Assembly: GCA_031273045.1 (NCBI GenBank)
Contig: JAISSQ010000042.1
Location: 1 to 54,296 of the forward strand
Length of the DNA stretch: 54,296 nucleotides
Source: Puniceicoccales bacterium
GTDB lineage: Bacteria; Verrucomicrobiota; Verrucomicrobiia; Opitutales; UBA953
Direction of reading: 5' to 3'
This document shows positions 47,212-54,296 of this stretch, in pieces. The translations under genes and the position numbers were made by a program. The first letter of the stretch is position 1. Each line of letters starts with the position of its first letter. The notes beneath the pieces are model-generated. The model searched no databases. It saw only the letters and a program-made list of their open reading frames with translations, and was not told the DNA's origin.

Positions 47212-49747
47212 CGGCGGCAAGGCGGGCGGCGGCGAGGCCGCTTTGCGCCGCGCCTTCGAGGGTCGCCGGCAGCCCGGTGGCGGTGTAGTCGCCGGCAAGC
47301 AGCAGGTTCGCGAACGACGCGGCGTCGCCGGCGGAAAGGGCGTCCGCGTCGGGGCGCGGCGCGGCGGCGGGCGTGGCGTCGAAGGTGGCGTCAGGGCACT
47401 TGCAAACGACGCCGCCGGTGAAGCGCACTTTCGCAAACGCCGCCGGGAAAAAGCGGGCGAGTTCCGCTTTGGCGCGTTCGAGCAGCGCCGCCGATGGCAG
47501 CGCGAGCCAGTCCGCCGGCGGTGTCGAAAGCGTGAGCGCGTAATGGCGGGGGCGCCGGTCGCCGACCGCTGACCGCTCGCCGCTCGCAAAGACCCATTGC
47601 ACGGGACTGTCGAGCAGCGCGGCGAAGGGTTGCGGGAAGAGCGGCGGCGAGGCGGGGTCGGCGAAGAGGTGGATGTTCAAAATCGAGCGCGGGCGCAGCG
47701 CGGCAAACGCCGGCGGGGAAGGAAGCAGCCGCGCCGCTTCGCGCCAGCCGGCGGCGAGAATGAAAACGTCGCCGGCGACGCGGCTGCCGTCGGCGAGAAT
47801 GGCGGCGGTGATTTTTTTGACGCCGCCGGTGGTGGAGTTTTCCAGCGCGGCGACCCGCGCGCGCGTCCGCAATTCGCCGCCGGTGGCGCGCAGGGCGAGT
47901 TCCATTTCCGGCGCGAACAACTCCGCGAGCGGCACCGCGCTTTCCCAAATCACGGAGTCGCCGGCGGTGCCGAAGAGTGTGCGGCGCAGCGTCGCGGCAA
48001 GCAGCGCGGCATCGCCGGCGGCGGGCGGTTCGTTGAGCGCGGCGACGCAAAACGGTTCCCACAGGGCGCGGACGGCGGCGGGCGTCTGACGGTGGCGGTC
48101 GAGCCACGCGGCGGCGGTCTCGCCGGCGGCGGGCGCGGCAAGTCCGAGCCGGAACTTCGCGGCGAAGCGCAGAATGGCGAGACGGTCGCGCCAGCGCAGT
48201 TCGCCGAAGCGGGCGAGCGCGGCGAGCAAGTGCAGCGGCGCCGGCAAGCGCGCGGCGCGCAAGCGGCTTGAATGGGGAATGGGGAATGGGGAATGGGGAA
48301 TGGATTCGGCGGCGGCGGTAGTGGTGCCGGCGGTGCCGGCGGCGGGCGAATAGTAGGTGATGTCGAGCAGCGGCGCGGCGGGGCGCAGTTTCCATTCGAC
48401 GCCGAGAATGCGGGCGAGGTGGAAGAACGCGTGGTAGCAGCCGAAAATCGCGTGGTGCCCGTGGTCAAGGAGCGGGGAATGGGGAAGAGTGTCGGGAGTT
48501 TCGGTCGTTCGCGCCCTGAACGACGACGCTCGGCCGCCGAGCAGCGGGCGGGCTTCGAGCAGCACGACGTCGTCGCCGGCGAGTGTGGCTTCGGCGGCGG
48601 CGGCAATGCCGGCGACGCCCCCGCCAATCACCACCACGCGCCGCGGACGCGAAACACCGGCACCACCGTCGCACTGACCACTGACCACTGGCCACTGACC
48701 ACTGACCACTGACCACTGACCACTGACCACTGACCACTGACCACCGCCCTTCCCCCGCCAGCCGCCGCCCCAGCCGCCCCGCGCCCGCAGTTCCCGCCGC
48801 ACCAAGGTCAACTTCTCCCACTTCGACAGGCGCGTCCGCGCTCCGGTGAGACGGAAGCCGCCGGCGCGGATTTTTTCGAGCAGCGCCTCGTAGAACGCGC
48901 CCATCAAAAACGCGGCGCGCAGAGCCGGCGCGTCGGCGTCAACGACCAACCGCCGCGCCTTGTTGAAGTAGTGTCTCGCGCGCAGGTATTGCAGCGCGAA
49001 GAGCCGCCGGCAGTCCGCGGCGCGGGGCGAGTTTTCGGGGTCGGACAAGTCGGCCGCCTCGACGCCGAACGCCGCCATTTCGTCGCGCGGCAGGTAAACG
49101 CGGCCGAGGTCGCGGGCGTCCTCGACGACGTCGCGCAGGATGTTCGTGAACTGCAGCGCGTAGCCGAGCGCGACGGCGAACTCCCGCGTCACCGGCGACG
49201 CCGTCGCGCCGAACACCGGCAGCGAGCACAGCCCGACCGCCGACGCCACGCCGTGGCAGTAGCGGTGCAGCGCGGCGGCGTCGGCATAGCCGGCGTGGGC
49301 GATGTCCATTCCGCACCCGTCGAGAATTTCGAGCAGCGGCTCGCGCGGAATGGCGAATTCGCGGACGACGGCGGCGAGTTCGTCCGCGAGCGGGGAACGG
49401 GGCGCGGTGGGCGCGGAGCGGGGCGGCGCGAAGAAGCCGTTCACCGTTTCCCGCCACTTGTCGAGCGCGGCGCGCTTTTGCGCATCGGTGCCGCCGGCGG
49501 TGCCGGCGGGCGCGTCCACAATGTCGTCGGCGACCCTGCAAAACGTGTAGAGCACCTCCATCGCGCGGACGCGCCGCTTGTCGAGACCGGCGACGGCGAA
49601 GGCGAACGCGAGGTTCGACTGCTTGCGCGCGAGCGTCTGTTCGCGGTCGTCGGTCGAGGCGTCGCCACCGGCGGCGTTGCCGGCGGATTCGGCACCGGCG
49701 GCGGCGGGAGCGGCGGAGTCGGCGTTGTCGGCGGAGACGGGCGTCAT
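47186..49747 (-). CDS. Fused squalene-pathway protein: HpnD (presqualene diphosphate synthase-like) - heptamer linker - HpnE (FAD desaturase-like)
   Basis: The 853-aa product joins two enzymes usually encoded separately. Residues ~40-320 are a squalene/phytoene synthase: FCRVADDIVD and NILRDVVEDARDLGRVYLP carry the two aspartate-rich diphosphate-binding motifs. Residues ~365-850 are an FAD amine-oxidase-fold protein starting VVVIGGGVAGIAAA and GGRASSF, with DHGHHAIFGCYHAFF as in HpnE. Together they would convert farnesyl diphosphate towards squalene for hopanoids (HpnC is also needed and is not in the window). The junction, about residues 335-360, is QWSVVSGQWSVVSGQWPVVSGQ, encoded by ten heptamers (48673-48742). 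Further GGGGAAT heptamers are inside the HpnE part. The reading frame is open throughout. Confidence 0.9.
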   Translation of the reverse strand: MTPVSADNADSAAPAAAGAESAGNAAGGDASTDDREQTLARKQSNLAFAFAVAGLDKRRVRAMEVLYTFCRVADDIVDAPAGTAGGTDAQKRAALDKWRETVNGFFAPPRSAPTAPRSPLADELAAVVREFAIPREPLLEILDGCGMDIAHAGYADAAALHRYCHGVASAVGLCSLPVFGATASPVTREFAVALGYALQFTNILRDVVEDARDLGRVYLPRDEMAAFGVEAADLSDPENSPRAADCRRLFALQYLRARHYFNKARRLVVDADAPALRAAFLMGAFYEALLEKIRAGGFRLTGARTRLSKWEKLTLVRRELRARGGWGGGWRGKGGGQWSVVSGQWSVVSGQWPVVSGQCDGGAGVSRPRRVVVIGGGVAGIAAAAEATLAGDDVVLLEARPLLGGRASSFRARTTETPDTLPHSPLLDHGHHAIFGCYHAFFHLARILGVEWKLRPAAPLLDITYYSPAAGTAGTTTAAAESIPHSPFPIPHSSRLRAARLPAPLHLLAALARFGELRWRDRLAILRFAAKFRLGLAAPAAGETAAAWLDRHRQTPAAVRALWEPFCVAALNEPPAAGDAALLAATLRRTLFGTAGDSVIWESAVPLAELFAPEMELALRATGGELRTRARVAALENSTTGGVKKITAAILADGSRVAGDVFILAAGWREAARLLPSPPAFAALRPRSILNIHLFADPASPPLFPQPFAALLDSPVQWVFASGERSAVGDRRPRHYALTLSTPPADWLALPSAALLERAKAELARFFPAAFAKVRFTGGVVCKCPDATFDATPAAAPRPDADALSAGDAASFANLLLAGDYTATGLPATLEGAAQSGLAAARLAAANALPAAR
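48270..48304 (+). repeat. Heptamer array GAATGGG x5 inside the HpnE part
   Basis: Five perfect or near-perfect units. The coding strand gives IPHSPFPIPHSS. A one- to two-unit copy is at 48473-48488 in the same gene. Confidence 0.95.
48673..48742 (-). repeat. Heptamer array (CTGACCA x10) at the HpnD-HpnE junction
   Basis: The longest GGTCAGT array in the window: ten units, one of them the GGCCAGT variant. It encodes the linker of the fused protein in the stop-free orientation. Confidence 0.97.
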
Positions 49748-49863
49748 TGCTGTTGCCGCGCAGGAAACGCCTTCCCCGCCCCGCCGGCAACGCCGCGCTT
49801 TGCTGTTTCAAAGTTCGCGTCGCCCGCGCATCGTCGCCGTCCACGCACACCACCACAGCACCA

Positions 49864-50784
49864 ATGGCAAATCATCCCAAACCAACACTGCTCGTCCTCG
49901 CCGCCGGCATGGGGTCGCGCTTCGGCGGCCTCAAGCAAATCACCCCGATGGGACCGTCGGGCGAGACGCTGCTCGACTACTCGGTCTATGACGCGCTGCG
50001 CGCCAACTTCGGGAAAGTCGTCTTCATCATCCGCCACGACTTCGAGGAGGAGTTCAAGCGCACGGTGGCGTCGAAGTTCGAATCGCGCATCGCCGTCGGC
50101 TACGCCTTTCAGGAACTCGACGCGCTGCCGGCGGGCTTCGACGTCCCAGAAGGTCGCGTCAAGCCGTGGGGAACCACGCACGCGATTTGGTGCGCGCGCG
50201 ACGCCGTCGCCGAGCCGTTCGCCGTGCTCAACGCCGACGACTTCTACGGGCGCCAGACCTACGCCGTCATCGCGCGTCACCTCGCCGGCGTCGCCCCCGA
50301 CTCCACCGACTACGCGATGGTCGGCTTCACGCTCGCCAACACGCTCAGCGAGCACGGAACGGTCTCGCGCGGGGTGTGCGAGACCGACGCCGCCGGCCGG
50401 CTCACGTCCATCGTCGAGATGAAGAAAATCGGACGCCTCGCCGACGGCTCGATTGCGAACATCGGCGACGACGGCTCGCTCGTCGCGCTCACCGGCGGCG
50501 AGCCGGCCTCGATGAATTTCTGGGGCTTCACGCCGCGCCTGTTCGAGCAGACGGGGCGCGACTTCCTCGACTTCCTCAACCGCGACGGCGGCGCGCTGAA
50601 GAGCGAGTGCTTCATCCCCGAAACGGTCGGACGGCTCGTGCGCGCCGGCGACGCTTCCTGCCGTGTGCTGACCACCGACAGCCGCTGGTTCGGCGTCACC
50701 TATCCCGACGACGCGCCGGCGGTGCGGGCGAACTTCCGCGCGCTGGTTGACGCCGGCGAGTATCCCGAAAACCTCTGGGCGTGA
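49864..50784 (+). CDS. NTP-transferase family nucleotidyltransferase
   Basis: The 306-aa cytosolic protein has the sugar nucleotidyltransferase opening LLVLAAGMGSRFGGLKQITPMGPSGETLLDYSVYDAL, with the G-x-G-x-R and K motifs that bind the NTP. It also has VLNADDFYGRQTY (the metal-binding aspartate region) and SRGVCETDAAGRLTSIVEMKKI. It would make an NDP-sugar or a similar activated compound. It resembles a conserved family of uncharacterised nucleotidyltransferases in which GGLKQ replaces the usual PK motif; the exact sugar is unknown. Start at ATG 49864. It is divergent from hpnDE, with about 116 bp between, and precedes the tRNA gene. Confidence 0.85.
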   Translation: MANHPKPTLLVLAAGMGSRFGGLKQITPMGPSGETLLDYSVYDALRANFGKVVFIIRHDFEEEFKRTVASKFESRIAVGYAFQELDALPAGFDVPEGRVKPWGTTHAIWCARDAVAEPFAVLNADDFYGRQTYAVIARHLAGVAPDSTDYAMVGFTLANTLSEHGTVSRGVCETDAAGRLTSIVEMKKIGRLADGSIANIGDDGSLVALTGGEPASMNFWGFTPRLFEQTGRDFLDFLNRDGGALKSECFIPETVGRLVRAGDASCRVLTTDSRWFGVTYPDDAPAVRANFRALVDAGEYPENLWA

Positions 50785-50803
50785 GCGCGCGCGAAAAAAT
50801 CGC

Positions 50804-50831
50804 TTGCGCTCCGCGCCGCCGCCGGTAGTGT
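50804..50831 (+). promoter_or_regulatory. Possible sigma-70-type promoter for tRNA-Val
   Basis: TTGCGC at 50804-50809 and TAGTGT at 50826-50831 are separated by 16 bp and lie 20 bp upstream of the tRNA 5' end. The TTG-N-TAGTGT style is common for stable-RNA promoters in GC-rich bacteria. Confidence 0.45.
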
Positions 50832-50850
50832 CCCGTCTCGTGTCCTTCAC

Positions 50851-50927
50851 GGGGGTATAGCTCAGTTGGTTAGAGCGTCTGCATGACACGCAGAAGGTCG
50901 CAGATTCGAGTTCTGCTACTCCCACCA
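50851..50927 (+). tRNA. tRNA-Val (anticodon GAC), CCA encoded
   Basis: The 77-base cloverleaf has acceptor stem GGGGGTA/TACTCCC (one G-T pair), D-arm with AGCTCAGTTGGTTAGAGC, anticodon stem TCTGC/GCAGA with loop ATGACAC (anticodon GAC, 34-36), T-arm GCAGA-TTCGAGT-TCTGC, then A-CCA. All helices pair. An unrelated ORF start codon lies in the anticodon loop and is not used here. Confidence 0.97.
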
Positions 50928-50932
50928 TTTTC

Positions 50933-50967
50933 AAAGCCCTGCCGCGCCAAACGCCGCAGGGCTTTTT
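50933..50967 (+). terminator. Intrinsic terminator after tRNA-Val
   Basis: AAAGCCCTGC pairs with GCAGGGCTTT (50956-50965) across a 13-base loop, followed by more T. It lies immediately after the tRNA CCA. Confidence 0.9.
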
Positions 50968-51008
50968 CACGCCCCGGAAACGGCCATCTCCGCGCCTACA
51001 ATCGCCGC

Positions 51009-52697
51009 GCTGCGGAGGGCGGGGTAATCAAGAGCAGGGCGGATAATGCGCCGGCACCGGCGTTCGCGAGCAACGCCTACGGCACGGTTACGCAGGACGA
51101 CCCGTTGAGCGGTTTGGCACCGGAGGCGCGGGCACAGGCGGAGGCGGTCATCGCGGCGCACACGAACGCAGATGGCAGCCGGAAACCGACGTGGCTTCGC
51201 GCCCCAGACGGTTCGCAGACGTTGCTGACCCCGCGCCAGTGGGTTCTCGTCCGGACGCCGAACTTCAAGCGGTGGTTCGGGGATTGGGAAGCGTTGACGG
51301 AGTTGTCGTTGCCGGCGGACGTTACCACAACGCTTGCGGAAGCGGAGAGCGCGCTGGCGCAACTTGCCGGACAGGATTTGACCAACCTCGAAACAGGCAT
51401 TGTTGCGCGGATTAACCGCCCCCAATCGACGAAGATTTTGAGTAACGCTGCTGTTGGCAAATCAACTGCCAATGGGTTCACGGTGACGCAACATAATGCT
51501 GCCGCCAGCATTATCGGCAACCTATGGAAACACGCCTCGCTCGTTGAAAGCCGCGCAGATGACTCTGGCGACGTGAACATTGCGTCCATCAAGCGGTTCG
51601 CCGCGCCGCTTCGCTTCGGAGATGACGTTGCCGTTGCATGGCTGACGGCGAAAGAGAGCGTCGAGCACGGGCACCGAGTTTACTCCGTTGAGTTGCAAGA
51701 AATTGAAATGCTCCGTGGTAGGTTGAGTGCACCGGCAAAAGCCAGCGACACTCCGCACGGAGCATTCACAGAGGAGAAGTTGAATTCACTGTTGGCGAAA
51801 GTCAACCCCGAAAGCGTGAGCAAGGTGGTGTCGGCGAACGGCGAACCGCTGGTCGTCTATCACGAGACCAGCAAAGATTTTGATTTCTTCTCGAAGGACA
51901 AAATCCGCCATTCCGACCCGGACACCCCCATTCGCGGCTTCTTTTTCACGACTGACCCATCCGGAGGGAAGGGCATCCGAGGTAAGATAATCCCTGCCTT
52001 CCTGAACATCCGGCGCATTGCTCCTCGCCGCGCATTGGAGCGGAAAATCCGCGAAGGGTTTAGCAGTGAAGGAGACGGGAACTCGGTCAAAGAGCGCGTT
52101 CAGCGCGATTACGATGGAGCGATAATGAGCAAGATGGTCGTCGATGAGAACGGCGACTATCAGATGGTGCGCGGCGACATGACCGAATTTTCATTTGACG
52201 GTAGCGGCACGATGGATGTTGTGGTTTTCGCGCCGGAGAACATTAAATCCGCGACCGCTAACGACGGCACGTTTGGCGGCGACGACCCTGTGATTTTGCG
52301 CAGCGCGGCGAGCGCGACCGGTTCGCCATCCAGTTTCAGCGGCGGTGTTCACACCGCCACAGACGCCGGCACTGCCGCAGCCGCGACAGACGCCGGCTCC
52401 ACCCCCAGCACCACAGCCCTCCGCCGCATGGTCACGCTCGCGAGGGATGACTACGAAGCCCTGCGCAACCGCCTCATTGCCTCGCGCACCGACGAAGACC
52501 GCAAACGCTACGGCGACGCGAGCAAAGCGGCGAAACTCCGCGCCGAGCAACTTGCTGCCGCCCTTGCGCAGCGCGAGAAGGAGGCGGCTACGGCACGAGC
52601 GAAGACCGCCAAGCCGCGCAAGAGCAGCACCGACGGCGGCAGCACCAGCACCGGAACCAGAACCGCCGCCAAACCCACCGCCTTCGACGAAGCATAG
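51009..52697 (+). pseudogene. 5'-truncated polyvalent mobile-element protein (nuclease-like plus ADP-ribosyltransferase-like parts)
   Basis: The frame is open from the tRNA to the TAG at 52695, yet has no ATG between the tRNA and well inside the domains, so it looks like a gene that has lost its 5' end. Typical features of phage/conjugative 'polyvalent' proteins are seen. These are LVRTPNFKRWFGDWE at 51243-51290, which marks the start of a module in many such proteins. Then comes a possible RelE/barnase/colicin-type nuclease-like region (51420-51728), and SKVVSANGEPLVVYHETS at 51819-51872 followed by RGFFFTTDPSGG, the ART-PolyVal pattern (a possible ADP-ribosyltransferase). Such proteins are injected or transferred with phage or plasmid DNA. 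The C-terminus is Ala/Lys-rich. The same frame resumes after the TAG; see the next gene. Confidence 0.6.
52341..52358. repeat. TTCA-loop hairpin: GGCGGTG / CACCGCC
   Basis: Perfect seven-base stem. It is preceded by CCAGTTTCAGC and followed by ACA, as is the copy at 53135. It encodes SGGVHTA. Confidence 0.9.
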
Positions 52698-52837
52698 CAG
52701 CCGCGACCGGCACCGCTCCCGCGCCCACCGCAGCCGCAACAGACACCGCCGCAGCCACTTCCGCGGAAGTGCGCGGAACTTCCTCCACCGCCGCCGGCAC
52801 AGCAGCCGGCACCACCGCCGGCGCCACAAGTGCTGTG

Positions 52838-52855
52838 CCGCCCATTCATGGGCGG
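52838..52855. repeat. TTCA-loop hairpin: CCGCCCA / TGGGCGG
   Basis: Same stem as at 27991, 25 kb away and in the opposite orientation. It is preceded by AGTGCTGTG. It lies in the 231-bp segment that separates the two open parts of the polyvalent protein. Confidence 0.9.
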
Positions 52856-52925
52856 AATTCCGCCACCGACGGCACCACCGCCGCGCTCCTCAAAGACGCC
52901 CGTTGCCCGCCTCTTCGACGAAGCG

Positions 52926-54296
52926 ATGACAGAAGCCCGCGACCCTGCCGTTGACCCCCGCCGCCGCGCCGCCACGAACGCCGTCCTTGCCGCCATCCGC
53001 GCCACCGCCGGACGGATGATACGCGCCGGCTACACCGCCCAGAACGCCGAGAGGGAGGATGAAGGAGGAAGGATGAAGAAGGAAACAGCGAGCGATGGCA
53101 CTACCGCCGCCGGCACCGTCAATCCAGTTTCAGCGTCGGCGTTCACGCCGACACAAACCACCCCCACCAACCAACAACCACAAACCACAACCACAGACCA
53201 ATGGACACCCTCCCCCGACCCCTCCTCGCCTTCCTCACCACCTGCGGCACCATCCTCCTCGCCGTCGCCATCTTCACCGGCATCCTCGTCGGACTCTACT
53301 ACGTCAACCGCTGGCTCGACCGCACCCTCGACCGGCACCTCCCGCCCTTCGACTGAAGGGCGACGGGATGACAGCACCGCCCCCCTGCACTCCGCCCCCT
53401 CGTCCGACCCCCTCACCGACATCCCCACACACATCACCGGTGGCGCGGTAACGCAAGCGCAAGCCGAGGCAATCGCCGCACAAGCCACCGCACGCTACCG
53501 CGCGATGCGCGAACACCAGCAGAGGCAGGACGCCGAACTCAACTCGCGCTACCCCGTGCCATCGGACGCCGACGACGCCGACCTCCACGAAGCGCGTCTC
53601 CGCATGCGCGAACAACTCCGGCGCGGTCTCGACCCCTACCACCCCGAAGACGTTCCCGCCATCCCGCTCGCCCTCTACCGCCAGCGCGTCACCTACGCGA
53701 AGAACCAATACGGCGACCCCCGCTACAAGATGATTGGCGAAGGCGCGGAGAGCGCGGTCTATGCCGACGAGACCGCCGGCACCGTTTACAAATTCGCCCA
53801 CATCCGGCGCGGCGGAATTGGCGACGCAATCACCCTCGCTCACGTCATGAACGCCATCGGCGCGACGCCGACCGAACTCGTCGGCATGGACGAAGAGAAC
53901 AGCAACCGAACCCTAATCAAGCAACCCCTCGCGAACCTGAAGAACGGCGAGGAACGCCCTGACGACTATGGTGACCGCTTCTCCAACCTCGTCCGAATGC
54001 CCGCCCCGTTCAGCGGACACTTCTTCGCCCGCATTGACGGAGAGAACTTCTTCCTCTCCGACCTGCGCCTCTCCAACTCGATGCCAGACAACGCCGGCAA
54101 CGAGCGAATCATCGACGCGCAAGTGCACACCGCCGAAGAGATGGCACCCAACTTCCGCCGTGCCCCCGAAATCCTCGATTGGATAGCCGAACAGGAAGCC
54201 AAAGGCGACACCGCCCGTGGCGGCGCATTGTTCTCCGCAGCGTCCCCCACCCCCGTCCCCCCCCCCCCCCCCGCGTCAATCTACTCCGCTCCCTCC
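52926..54296 (+). CDS. Polyvalent-protein part with protein-kinase-like domain, 3' end beyond window
   Basis: The frame is open for 457 codons to the end of the window and has no stop. It is the same frame as the 51009-52697 ORF; only the TAG at 52695 and a Pro-rich linker separate them. Residues from about 53730 read MIGEGAESAVYADETAGTVYKF, a glycine-loop-like start with a lysine, then LAHVMNAIGATPTELVGMDE and FFARIDGENFFLSDLRLSN. This matches the polyvalent protein kinase domain found in phage and integrative elements. The stretch 53090-53390 is Ser/Thr/Pro simple sequence in this frame, but another frame there encodes a small membrane protein. A 16-C tract lies near the end. Start at ATG 52926 is formal; the true protein may begin further upstream. 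Confidence 0.6.
   Translation, partial: MTEARDPAVDPRRRAATNAVLAAIRATAGRMIRAGYTAQNAEREDEGGRMKKETASDGTTAAGTVNPVSASAFTPTQTTPTNQQPQTTTTDQWTPSPDPSSPSSPPAAPSSSPSPSSPASSSDSTTSTAGSTAPSTGTSRPSTEGRRDDSTAPLHSAPSSDPLTDIPTHITGGAVTQAQAEAIAAQATARYRAMREHQQRQDAELNSRYPVPSDADDADLHEARLRMREQLRRGLDPYHPEDVPAIPLALYRQRVTYAKNQYGDPRYKMIGEGAESAVYADETAGTVYKFAHIRRGGIGDAITLAHVMNAIGATPTELVGMDEENSNRTLIKQPLANLKNGEERPDDYGDRFSNLVRMPAPFSGHFFARIDGENFFLSDLRLSNSMPDNAGNERIIDAQVHTAEEMAPNFRRAPEILDWIAEQEAKGDTARGGALFSAASPTPVPPPPPASIYSAPS
53057..53084 (+). repeat. Heptamer array GGATGAA/GGAGGAA/GAAGGAA
   Basis: Four consecutive 7-base units in the polyvalent region; a third heptamer family, also like cyanobacterial short tandem heptamers. 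Confidence 0.75.
53135..53152. repeat. TTCA-loop hairpin: GTCGGCG / CGCCGAC
   Basis: Same framework as the copy at 52341 (CCAGTTTCAGC before, ACA after). Two stem positions differ, each with its partner, so the stem stays paired. Confidence 0.9.
53201..53356 (+). CDS. Small single-pass membrane protein, 51 aa, out of frame with the surrounding ORF
   Basis: The product starts MDTLPRPLL, has a hydrophobic helix (LLAFLTTCGTILLAVAIF and on to GILVGLYYV) and a charged end (NRWLDRTLDRHLPPFD), then TGA. The helix with flanking polar caps is unlike a random reading, whereas the overlapping frame gives only Ser/Thr/Pro simple sequence over the same bases. It may be a phage- or element-type membrane peptide (holin-like or unknown). 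I cannot identify a family. No clear ribosome-binding site is visible. Confidence 0.45.
   Translation: MDTLPRPLLAFLTTCGTILLAVAIFTGILVGLYYVNRWLDRTLDRHLPPFD
54257..54272 (+). repeat. 16-base poly-C tract in the polyvalent kinase ORF
   Basis: It encodes consecutive prolines (VPPPPPAS). A one-base slip would change the frame downstream, so it could act as an on/off switch or be a sequencing artefact. Confidence 0.9.

Noticed and set aside
48505-48530. Hairpin GTCGTTC...GAACGAC in the HpnE part as a further TTCA-family member
   Set aside because: The loop is seven bases and not TTCA, so it does not fit the family definition.
48673-48742. Heptamer array considered as a CRISPR array
   Set aside because: Units are 7 bp and contiguous without spacers, and no cas genes are present.
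50883-51008. ATG at 50883 as the start of the polyvalent ORF
   Set aside because: It lies in the anticodon loop of tRNA-Val and is followed by a terminator, so it cannot be a sensible translation start.

Overview
The window is a high-GC bacterial chromosome segment, most likely from the Verrucomicrobiota (Opitutales-like). This is inferred from gene style: Tat-exported Gfo/Idh/MocA and TIM-barrel sugar enzymes, GH78- and GH95-like exported glycosidases, a giant secreted protein with RCC1 and PVC-style Ig repeats, HpnD/HpnE squalene genes, an OleA-like thiolase and an outer-membrane LptA-like protein. No 16S rRNA gene is present, so the assignment is inference.

Layout. 1-210: end of a heavy-metal RND pump. 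227-377: large palindrome. 537-6687: tightly coupled plus-strand run (hypothetical, surE, TIM-barrel epimerase, Gfo/Idh oxidoreductase, queG, sufE, peptide ABC ATPase), mostly with ATGA/GTGA overlaps. 6684-8708: ddl and prmA on the minus strand. 8905-15628: RND permease, queF and a long LptA/OstA-like protein. 15642-24379: nadA, ppx/gppA, a sigma-54 activator, ubiB, a MacB-type ABC pair and ogt. 24482-27786: lower-GC island with a thrombospondin-type-3 protein and an array of MRF(V/I)TT paralogues, one intact and two broken. 27799-32075: minus-strand group (small membrane protein, M3 oligopeptidase, gmk, membrane protein). 32141-39245: 2044-residue reprolysin-type protein and a membrane-anchored protein that may be its separate propeptide. 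39396-50784: oleA-like gene, GH78-like rhamnosidase, efp, GH95-like protein, fused hpnD-hpnE and a nucleotidyltransferase. 50851-54296: tRNA-Val(GAC), terminator, then a decayed 'polyvalent' mobile-element protein (nuclease-like, ADP-ribosyltransferase-like and kinase-like parts) running off the window.

The most unusual feature is the repeat content. Heptanucleotide arrays (GGTCAGT, GGGGAAT/GGGGAGC, GGATGAA types), resembling the short tandem heptamers of heterocystous cyanobacteria, lie between genes and inside open genes. Inside genes they are tolerated in frame: in queG, in the M3 peptidase, in the GH78 enzyme, and at the junction of the hpnD-hpnE fusion. Where an array runs in the orientation that contains TGA, the in-frame TGA is changed (to TGG or CGA). 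A second family consists of hairpins with a 7-bp stem and a TTCA (or TGAA) loop. Nine copies are seen, with stems that differ between copies but stay paired, and seven of the nine lie inside reading frames. CCGGTG-type hexamer tracts add Gly/Ala/Thr loops to many housekeeping enzymes.
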